A stretch of DNA of 48,383 bases from CAZSMC01 sp964607755 (lineage in GTDB: Bacteria > Zhuqueibacterota > Zhuqueibacteria > Residuimicrobiales > Krinioviventaceae). The stretch covers positions 1-48,383 of the forward strand of contig CAZSMC010000031.1 of NCBI GenBank assembly GCA_964607755.1, read 5' to 3'. Numbering within the stretch: position 1 is the stretch's first letter; every line of letters starts with the position of its first letter. Made by a program: the position numbers and the translations under genes. Below are positions 41,578-48,383 of the stretch, one piece after another. The notes beneath the pieces are model-generated. The model made no database searches, had not been told where the DNA came from, and saw only the letters and a list, made by a program, of their open reading frames with translations.

Positions 41578-43677
41578 CTATTTAACTATGAGACATTTTT
41601 TCGTTTTTCGCCATTTAAAAGAAAAACCGGTTAATTCCAATTCGTAAAAATAAACACCACTTGAGAGCTTGTCAGCATGCCATTGGACAGTGTAAAATCC
41701 AGCAGATTTGTTCTCGTTCACCAGCGTTTCGATTTCTTGTCCGTTGAGATTATAGATTCGCAGGGTGACAAAACCGGATTCCGGTATTTGAAATGCAATG
41801 GATGTCCGGTCATTAAAAGGATTGGGAAAATTATCATGCAGAGTGATTTGTTGATCGACATTGCCGATATTCGGGTACTCCTTTACGGTATTGGCTGCAT
41901 CCTGGGTTCTCTTCAAGATGACACCATGGTCGCCGACAACCCATCCATTACCTGAATCGGCAAAATAAAGCGAGTGTAAACCTCTATACGTTTTTTTCTT
42001 CTCTTCAACCCATGTTTCGCCGCCATCGTTTGTTTTTATGATAAGACCATGATCGCCTGCGGCCCATCCTCGATTTTTATCAATAAAATGAACAGTGTGT
42101 AAATGCTCCCTCACACTTTCAGCTTGATTGATCCAGGTCTCTCCTCCATCTGCAGTTTTTAAAAGTAAATATTCTCCGACAATCCAGCCGGTCTTTTCAT
42201 CCAGGAAAAAAACGGCATACAAATTATAGGTCACATTTTCGATGGAAATAATTTTAATGTCCTCATTTGAGATTTTGAGTACAGTGCCATCATCTCCAAC
42301 AGCCCAGGCCGTATGACCATTCACGGCAAAGACGGCATTGAGCTTCTTTTCTGTGAGGCCGGGTCGGACATCCCAACTCCGTCCTCCATCAGTTGTGTGG
42401 AGAATATCCCCCCATCTTCCAACAGCCCAACCGATTTTGCTGTCGAAGAAATCAATTGAAAAGAGATCATGAGAGGTACCATTCGTCTGTGATTCCCAGG
42501 AATCCCCTCCATTGACCGTGTGTAAAATTTGATAATATCCTGCCACCCAGCCTGTATTTTTATCAATAAAAGAGGCCGATCTCAGTCCGTTCATTGTTCT
42601 ACTCTCCTGGAAATGCCAGTCCATACCGCCGTTGGTTGTTTTGATAATGGTTCCGTGATCACCGACAGCCCATCCGGTTTGATCATCTGAGAAAACGACT
42701 GACAATAATTTATCAGAGGTGATATTTTTAAATTGAGGACTCCAATACTGTCCGCCATCTGTAGTGCCCAAAACTAAGCCATTGTCCCCAACAATCCAGC
42801 CATGATACATATCACAGAAATGAACGGCTTTAAAGCCATTATATCCATGACCGGATTGAGCTGTCCATGACCATGCGCTATTTGTGGTTTTAAGAATTTC
42901 ACCTTCCCAATTGCCGACAATCCAGCCTGTTGTGTCATCAATGAAAAAAACAGACTGAAACATTTCTGATCCCAGGCCACTATACTGCCAGTTGGCTCCG
43001 CCATCTGTCGTTGACAAAAGCGATCCGAATGCTCCGACAATCCAGCCTGTGTTTTCGTCGTGGAAAAATACATCTGTCAATGGGTGAGGTGTGCCGCTGT
43101 ATTGTGGTGACCAGTCTGTACCACCATTGGTTGTATGGAGTATCGAACTTTCTGATCCGATGATCCAACCTGTATTCTGATCCACAAAAAATACCGAAAA
43201 AAAATGCGTATCTCCATCTTTCTTTTGATAAGACCAGTTTTCACCGCCGTCAGTTGTGTGAAGAATGGTGCCATTTTGCCCCACAGCCCAGCCATTGTAT
43301 GCGTCTATAAACGTGATGGAAAAAAAGTTATCGGTAATGGTGTCCCGAACTGACGTCCAGTTAGCTCCGCCATCAATTGTTTTCAGCAGAGAAGAATACC
43401 CTACGGCCCAGCCCTTATCCTTCTCTAGAAAAAAGACATCGTACAAAAAGTTCGATGTGTTGCTATTTTGCTGTGTCCAGGTTTTTCCGGCATCAGTGGT
43501 TTTTAAAATAATGCCCATGTTTCCAACGGCAACTGCGGTATTCTGATCGATCACAAACACATCATTCAGAGTGTTTCCCTGGGGAAAAGGATTTTGCCAG
43601 ATCCAGTCTGGTTCGGCATAGATTGCCGTAGTGGACAACAGAAAAATAACTATTTTTAGAATCAATTTCATAAACAT
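41578..43677 (-). CDS. YCF48/BNR-type double beta-propeller with type IX sorting domain
   Basis: The roughly 699-residue secreted protein has a signal peptide (MKLILKIVIFLLSTTAIYA). I count fourteen repeats of the form VFFxDxxTGWxVGxxGxILxTTDGGxxW, the YCF48-like unit related to the photosystem II assembly factor HCF136. Fourteen units would build two seven-bladed propellers. A sorting domain with LHDNFPNPFNDRTSIAFQIP follows. Start choice is uncertain: ATG at 43710, 43677 or 43671 are in frame, and the last two give the best signal peptide. It ends ten bases before the PQQ-type gene on the same strand. Confidence 0.8.
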   Translation of the reverse strand: MFMKLILKIVIFLLSTTAIYAEPDWIWQNPFPQGNTLNDVFVIDQNTAVAVGNMGIILKTTDAGKTWTQQNSNTSNFLYDVFFLEKDKGWAVGYSSLLKTIDGGANWTSVRDTITDNFFSITFIDAYNGWAVGQNGTILHTTDGGENWSYQKKDGDTHFFSVFFVDQNTGWIIGSESSILHTTNGGTDWSPQYSGTPHPLTDVFFHDENTGWIVGAFGSLLSTTDGGANWQYSGLGSEMFQSVFFIDDTTGWIVGNWEGEILKTTNSAWSWTAQSGHGYNGFKAVHFCDMYHGWIVGDNGLVLGTTDGGQYWSPQFKNITSDKLLSVVFSDDQTGWAVGDHGTIIKTTNGGMDWHFQESRTMNGLRSASFIDKNTGWVAGYYQILHTVNGGDSWESQTNGTSHDLFSIDFFDSKIGWAVGRWGDILHTTDGGRSWDVRPGLTEKKLNAVFAVNGHTAWAVGDDGTVLKISNEDIKIISIENVTYNLYAVFFLDEKTGWIVGEYLLLKTADGGETWINQAESVREHLHTVHFIDKNRGWAAGDHGLIIKTNDGGETWVEEKKKTYRGLHSLYFADSGNGWVVGDHGVILKRTQDAANTVKEYPNIGNVDQQITLHDNFPNPFNDRTSIAFQIPESGFVTLRIYNLNGQEIETLVNENKSAGFYTVQWHADKLSSGVYFYELELTGFSFKWRKTKKCLIVK

Positions 43678-43729
43678 TGACTCTACATTGTAGTAACTCC
43701 CCCCTAACATTTCCCATTACCAACTCGGG

Positions 43730-46700
43730 CTAACGAAGCAACGTAAGTTTCACGATTCGTCGAGTAGTTCCGGTTTCAAGCACGGCAAAATATAATCCTG
43801 TCGGCGCTGAATTTCCTGTTGAATTGACTCCATTCCATTCCAATTCGTGAACACCTGGCTGAAGAAAAGCATTTTCTGCCAAATGTATTACCTTTTCTCC
43901 CCGAATATTATAGATTGACAGGTTAATGCGGCTCTGCTGCGATACCTTGACGCAGAGTTTTGTTGAGGTGTTAAATGGGTTTGGATAATTGGAGAGTAGA
44001 GTAAATTCATTGGCAATGCCGGCATCTCTGTCTTTTTCGACATCCAGGAAAATATCTTTCATATTATCAACATCCAACCGAAAGTCAATATGCTGAACCG
44101 TGCTATTTCCCGATACAGTAACAGCAGTGGCGGCCTGCGGAATGGCTCGTTGAAACGGAATCGGCATATAAAAGGGATAACGTGCGTGGTCATATTCATT
44201 GGCCATGCCATAAATGATAAAAGACCTTACCAGTTCAGGAATATCGAATTCAGTACGAAGTGGCACCTCATCATACCAGGAATCGCGATAAAGATTCAAA
44301 TCTGTGGCAAATAACGCTTCCAACAAGCCAAAAACCATATCAAAAAGGTCATTATCTTTTGCCATTAAATATTGCGGAACTTTGATAGCGATTTCAGATT
44401 CGTCTGTAAATGCATAAGTGCAGAGATAATAATCTGCATTTCTCAGACCAGTTAATTGATATTTTCCTGTAGCTGGTTGTATGACAATATCGTTAGCTGA
44501 TGCATCTGTAACACTAACAGCGATAGCATGGCCGGATGGGTCATAAGCGATGACAAGACAGTTTATAACCGGCTCACCGGTAGTTTTGCTCGTCACTACA
44601 CCAGTTATAGCACCGCTGGCAGGCTCGAGCTCGATGTCCAGTTCCAATACTTCTCCGGCTGTAATTTGAATAACTTGACTTGCAGGGTCGTCAAAATAAT
44701 CGCCGCCGCCATAATACGTTCCTGCAAATGGCGAGGCCATAGGTAACGCTGCCAATTTATATTCTCCTGGCAAAAGCCGGGCAATCCTGAAACCACCATC
44801 GAATTGAACATAGGCATTGCGTTCAAAAGAGCCGTCCGTGGCGTTGTACAGCACTACCGGAAAATTATACAACGTATCCTCTCCAGCAGATTCGAACGCA
44901 GTGCCCGGCGCCATATCGACGTGACCTTGAATAACCGCAGCCTTGTCAAATTCAAAATCAATATTTTCCACATCATTGTCAGCAAGCTGTATTGCGTCTG
45001 CTCCATCAAATGTTGTTGCATCTTTGTAAAATTCGGCAAGATAAAACTCTTTATTATTGTGATCGGCAGCCGCCAATATCTTATATGTTCCATTAGGAAA
45101 CGGACCTAATTCGTAAGCACCATAACGATCAATTTGAGGAATCGCGTAAAAAGGGAAACCTGAAGAATCAACCAAAGCAACCATAAGTGCTTTATCGACG
45201 AGTTCACTCGCAGGGGCAAGAGTTAATTGACCTCTAAAATATTTGGCTTTTTCCAACTGCAAATCGATATTCTCCACCGTCTCTGTCCCTTGTACCGCAA
45301 TTTTTTCGGCTTTGGCAAATTCGAAAAGATTATGAATTCCCGGATAAAATTCATCAACTACTTTGCCTTTATACGGTCCTTCGTCCAGAGTTGGGAAACC
45401 CCAAAATAGTGTAAAAGCATAATCAGACAATGTCCGCAAGATGTATTCACCTTGCGCAAGTCCAGTAATTTTATAAATTCCTGATGAATCACTGGCTCCC
45501 ACCCCAAAATGCATTTGTGTAAACAAATTGAACGCAGACGCCTGTGGAAAGCTCATATTCAGGGCAACGATGAGCATATCAATCAGCGGATTGCCATCAT
45601 TATCTGTGATCTTGCCCGTGATCGCCGCTCCTTCGCGCAGTGCGATATTAATCCCATAGGTATTTTGACCTTCTTCAACAACGACTTTTTCTGCGTCAGA
45701 TAAATGTGCAGCCTGATTATAAAAAGTACCCAGCAGATCATTCGCATTTTTCAGATGGCCGAGATAATCTTCGGCATAAACATAATATTCACCTGGCTCT
45801 AAATCCTCAATCTGATAAGAGGAGTAAAAAATTAACGCGATATTTGCCAGAGACAGATCCTCAGCTTTGAAAGCAAATATCATTTTAATGACACCGTTGC
45901 CGGTTATCATGCCGGATATTTTGCCATACTGAGACGTATCGCCCTCTCGATTTAAAATAATATCCAGAGTGTCTACTTTTTGAGGAAACTCTGGTATAGA
46001 AAGTTTATCAGCGCCTGCCCAGGTATTGCTGCTTTTATACCACGTTGTCGGCTTGTTTGCAGGTGTAACGCCAAGTTTAAAATCACCTAAAAATGGCACG
46101 AAAAATTCGAACTGACCGTCGTTATAATTATATTCATAAAAACCTTCCATCACTTTTTCCGAACGATTGTAATCCATAAGAGTTATTATCGCTTCATCGT
46201 CCGTGGATACGGTCGTGCTGTCGCGATATAGAATAAGCAAAAACTCGGCAGAAGGTTGCAATTCAAAATTAATGTTCTCTGTAATCGCATCAGCCGTGAC
46301 AGTTACTTTATCAGCCTCCCGCCATGCCTGTCGGGAAAAGAGTGGCGCTGCTATATTATTATAAATCTCGTCAACATAAGCATACTGGTCTGATACGGTA
46401 AGAATATAATATTCCCCGGGCGGCAGATTTTCTATTTTATAGGTTAATCTATAAATATTTGTTTCCCCGATACCGACAATGTATCCAAAATTATCAAATG
46501 CAAGGACAGTAACGTTCTTCCGCAAGTATTCGGTGGGAACGAAAAGACTTCCTGCAATGGCACCAACGTCCTGGTATTTATTTTTTTTCAAACATTCGTT
46601 CAGGTAATTTTTTGTTTCAGCCAAACTTTTTTCGTGACTGCTTTTTCTAAATTCCTGTACAAATTTTTCAGCTAACCGCTCCGGCGTTACCTCGTTTTTA

Positions 46701-46954
46701 ATTTTTTGTTTTATCGCTTTTAGCTGTACTTTATCATTGAGTATGTGCTGCACCCGGGCATCGTATTCAGTCTGGGCATGTGTCAAGCGGGAATAGTGGT
46801 CATTGAGTGAGCCAGTCCGAAAATCCGGCGAAAAAATTCGATCTAAAGATTTACTAGCATTTTCTGGTTGTCCGTTAGAGGGCAGAAAAACAAAGAGGAA
46901 AAGGAGACAGAAAAACATTGCTAAAACTGGACCAGATTTAGTTTGCTCTTTCAT
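43730..46954 (-). CDS. Large secreted protein of repeated carboxypeptidase-regulatory-like domains with type IX sorting domain
   Basis: The 1074-residue product begins at an ATG five bases after AAGGAG, with a signal peptide (VLAMFFCLLFLFVFLP). A Lys/Glu-rich helical stretch at about 40-115 follows. The body consists of about seven beta-sandwich modules. They recur as 'GxITGxVTDxxGxPxxxxxV' strands (for example GAAITGKITDNDGNPLIDML and GAITGVVTSKTTGEPVINCL) paired with LxxGxYxL-type ends (IEDLEPGEYYVYAED). Linkers read [AT]YYNxAxxxxxADKVxV. Such prealbumin-like or CarboxypepD_reg modules are non-catalytic. It ends in LSNYPNPFNTSTKLCVKV and a KLTLLR tail. A surface fibre or adhesin is the best guess. 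Confidence 0.75.
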   Translation of the reverse strand: MKEQTKSGPVLAMFFCLLFLFVFLPSNGQPENASKSLDRIFSPDFRTGSLNDHYSRLTHAQTEYDARVQHILNDKVQLKAIKQKIKNEVTPERLAEKFVQEFRKSSHEKSLAETKNYLNECLKKNKYQDVGAIAGSLFVPTEYLRKNVTVLAFDNFGYIVGIGETNIYRLTYKIENLPPGEYYILTVSDQYAYVDEIYNNIAAPLFSRQAWREADKVTVTADAITENINFELQPSAEFLLILYRDSTTVSTDDEAIITLMDYNRSEKVMEGFYEYNYNDGQFEFFVPFLGDFKLGVTPANKPTTWYKSSNTWAGADKLSIPEFPQKVDTLDIILNREGDTSQYGKISGMITGNGVIKMIFAFKAEDLSLANIALIFYSSYQIEDLEPGEYYVYAEDYLGHLKNANDLLGTFYNQAAHLSDAEKVVVEEGQNTYGINIALREGAAITGKITDNDGNPLIDMLIVALNMSFPQASAFNLFTQMHFGVGASDSSGIYKITGLAQGEYILRTLSDYAFTLFWGFPTLDEGPYKGKVVDEFYPGIHNLFEFAKAEKIAVQGTETVENIDLQLEKAKYFRGQLTLAPASELVDKALMVALVDSSGFPFYAIPQIDRYGAYELGPFPNGTYKILAAADHNNKEFYLAEFYKDATTFDGADAIQLADNDVENIDFEFDKAAVIQGHVDMAPGTAFESAGEDTLYNFPVVLYNATDGSFERNAYVQFDGGFRIARLLPGEYKLAALPMASPFAGTYYGGGDYFDDPASQVIQITAGEVLELDIELEPASGAITGVVTSKTTGEPVINCLVIAYDPSGHAIAVSVTDASANDIVIQPATGKYQLTGLRNADYYLCTYAFTDESEIAIKVPQYLMAKDNDLFDMVFGLLEALFATDLNLYRDSWYDEVPLRTEFDIPELVRSFIIYGMANEYDHARYPFYMPIPFQRAIPQAATAVTVSGNSTVQHIDFRLDVDNMKDIFLDVEKDRDAGIANEFTLLSNYPNPFNTSTKLCVKVSQQSRINLSIYNIRGEKVIHLAENAFLQPGVHELEWNGVNSTGNSAPTGLYFAVLETGTTRRIVKLTLLR

Positions 46955-47089
46955 GATAGCTCCTTTTTGTATTAACAGGGGTCTATGATCCAAGCCATCG
47001 CTATAAATAAAAAGCTTGAACAAGCAGGCCGGATGTTTTGATTACTATTCAAACCAAAAACAATAATTTAGGGCATCGGCAAATACCTC

Positions 47090-48383
47090 CTATTTTAAAA
47101 ATGACAATTTTCGAACACACTCAAAGTCATCAGTGCTCAGAATGTATAAATATATTCCTGATGATAATTTTTTACCATGATGATCTGTGCCGTCGAACTG
47201 TACAGCATAACTGCCTGGACTCACTTTTTTGTCCATCAATGTTTTGATGTGCTGGCCGTGCAGGTTATACACCTCGATACGAACAACATCTACTACCGGT
47301 ATATCAAAAGCAATCGTTGTGACCGGATTAAAAGGATTCGGATAATTGGGATATAAAGCATAATGTTGTGGAATTGGAGTATTCGCTTGCGCAATGTCCG
47401 CCGCGCCCTCTATTGTGATGTTGACAGGCCGGCTGAAAAGAGTCAGTTCGGGTGCGATAGGATTGGTGATTTTACAGCAGTATTCTCCTCGATGCGTAGA
47501 ATCAGCGGCAATAATTGTGTAAGAATTATCAATCGCAGCGAGGATATCGATGCCATCTTTTGTCCATTGATATTTGTTCGAGCTTCCGCCAACATCAACC
47601 GTCATTGTATAATCGTCACCCAATGCCAGAGTCGTATCTTGTTTCGCTCCTACGCTGTCCTGTGGGGCGTAAACAAAATTGTCAATACTCATGTTGGGTT
47701 CAATGTCCTCAAAGGTGAATTTGTTGTTTTCAATATACAATTTAGCTAATGTAGAAAGACTTGAAAGATCAGGCAAACCAGATAACGAATTGTAGGAAAG
47801 GTAAAATTCTTGTAGATTTGTTAAATTCAATATTTCAGATGGGATTGCTCCAATAAACTGATTATTAATAAAATTCAAGCCCACCAGATTAACGAGGTTA
47901 CCTATTTCTGCAGGAACTTCTCCTGAAAGTTGGTTTCTCCAAAAAGAAAGATATTCCAGATTTTTTAATTTACCTATTTCAGGAGGAATCCCGCCTGTGA
48001 ACTTGTTCGCGCCTATAAATAATAATTTGAGATTCGAGCAGTTACCAATTTCAGGTGGGATTTCACCTTCAAATTGATTGTATTCGATTGAAAATCTGAC
48101 CAATTGTGTTAATGTCCCGATGCTGGCCGGGATTGTACCTGAAAACGTGTTGTATTCAAGTGCACATGCCGTCAACTCTTTAAAATTTGGAATATAGTCA
48201 AGTATTTTGCCGGTCAGTTTATTTTGAATAAGAATTAATCCAGTCAACTGCGTCAATCTGGCAATTTCCGCCGGAATCTCGCCGGCAAGTTGATTATTAT
48301 CGAGAAATAGCTCTTTTAGATTAAGCAGATTTCCAATTGTATGAGGAATATCTCTACCAAGTTTATTTCGACTGAGCTTCAGA
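47090..48383 (-). CDS. Plant-type leucine-rich repeat protein with Ig-like domain and type IX sorting domain (5' end outside window)
   Basis: The frame is open to the right edge, so the N terminus is missing. At least nine 24-residue repeats of the form LxxLxLxxNxLxGxIPxEIGxLxN are present, the layout typical of plant receptor LRRs and also found in bacterial surface proteins. An Ig-like domain follows with YQWTKDGIDI and GEYCCKITN, then a sorting domain (LYPNYPNPFNPVTTIAFDIP) ending RKLSFLK. LRR surfaces bind proteins or glycans. It is the most upstream visible gene of a five-gene leftward run; 135 bp separate it from the next gene. Confidence 0.85.
   Translation of the reverse strand, partial: LKLSRNKLGRDIPHTIGNLLNLKELFLDNNQLAGEIPAEIARLTQLTGLILIQNKLTGKILDYIPNFKELTACALEYNTFSGTIPASIGTLTQLVRFSIEYNQFEGEIPPEIGNCSNLKLLFIGANKFTGGIPPEIGKLKNLEYLSFWRNQLSGEVPAEIGNLVNLVGLNFINNQFIGAIPSEILNLTNLQEFYLSYNSLSGLPDLSSLSTLAKLYIENNKFTFEDIEPNMSIDNFVYAPQDSVGAKQDTTLALGDDYTMTVDVGGSSNKYQWTKDGIDILAAIDNSYTIIAADSTHRGEYCCKITNPIAPELTLFSRPVNITIEGAADIAQANTPIPQHYALYPNYPNPFNPVTTIAFDIPVVDVVRIEVYNLHGQHIKTLMDKKVSPGSYAVQFDGTDHHGKKLSSGIYLYILSTDDFECVRKLSFLK

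Noticed and set aside
1..48383. CRISPR arrays, tRNA or rRNA genes
   Set aside because: No regularly spaced identical repeats and no cloverleaf or rRNA-like stretches were seen by reading; a tRNAscan-SE run would settle the tRNA question.

Overview
The window looks like a piece of a metagenome-derived scaffold from a Gram-negative bacterium of the FCB (Fibrobacteres-Chlorobi-Bacteroidetes) group, most likely near candidate phylum KSB1 or Calditrichota. The main evidence is seven proteins that end in a type IX secretion (Por) sorting domain carrying the 'YPNPFN' motif. Outer-membrane proteins (FadL-like, DUF5916-type, an unclassified barrel) and Bacteroidetes-style carbohydrate enzymes (GH97, a secreted GH13) support this. 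The assignment is inferred from protein style only; there is no rRNA in the window. Three 100-N scaffold gaps are present. Two of them are flanked by exact 55-bp duplications, so they are unmerged contig ends and not missing DNA.

Layout. 0.3-3.7 kb: nicotinamidase, a shared terminator, then a leftward metal operon (DUF302, SHOCT membrane protein, CopB-type copper ATPase) with a possible tandem operator upstream. 3.9-4.7 kb: a gene-free mosaic of hairpin repeats. 4.8-13.5 kb: rightward genes for a UroD-like protein, an SDR oxidoreductase, a ferritin-like/VIT membrane iron protein, an AT-rich orphan with a recombinase SAM-like fold, an AGCS alanine symporter, a DUF5916 outer-membrane protein and a periplasmic metallo-beta-lactamase-fold hydrolase. 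14.1-16.4 kb: a secreted GH13 debranching-type enzyme, followed by a hairpin array that abuts a PIN-toxin remnant. 17.0-22.0 kb: leftward FadL-like porin, then panC-panB-panD-manA. 22.5-24.8 kb: a half thioredoxin gene, a 4HBT thioesterase and glycyl-tRNA synthetase. 25.1-29.0 kb: an outer-membrane barrel with a coiled-coil tail, an orphan Fis-type HTH protein behind a sigma-54-like promoter, and GH97. 29.5-48.4 kb: a large surface-protein island holding DUF3160, a META-domain protein, a triple-repeat Cys/His protein, a propeller-plus-Ig protein, a glycosidase-like barrel, a PQQ-type propeller lipoprotein, a YCF48-type double propeller, a carboxypeptidase-regulatory-like repeat protein and a plant-type LRR-Ig protein that runs off the right edge.

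How it fits together. The recognisable metabolism is vitamin B5 synthesis, NAD salvage, metal handling and alpha-glucan use. The right-hand 19 kb is devoted to proteins likely exported through the type IX system and displayed on the surface or released.

Most novel points: (1) the 726-residue protein at 33202-35382, which joins an apparently cytosolic 'FPPCC' domain, an internal signal-like membrane segment, three calcium-loop plus CxxC/HGSF repeats and a sorting tail; (2) a family of intergenic hairpins in which the stem sequence changes but the TTTA loop is kept; (3) the stand-alone Fis-type HTH protein under its own sigma-54-like promoter; (4) a nested inverted repeat that looks like an insertion inside a palindrome found empty elsewhere in the window.
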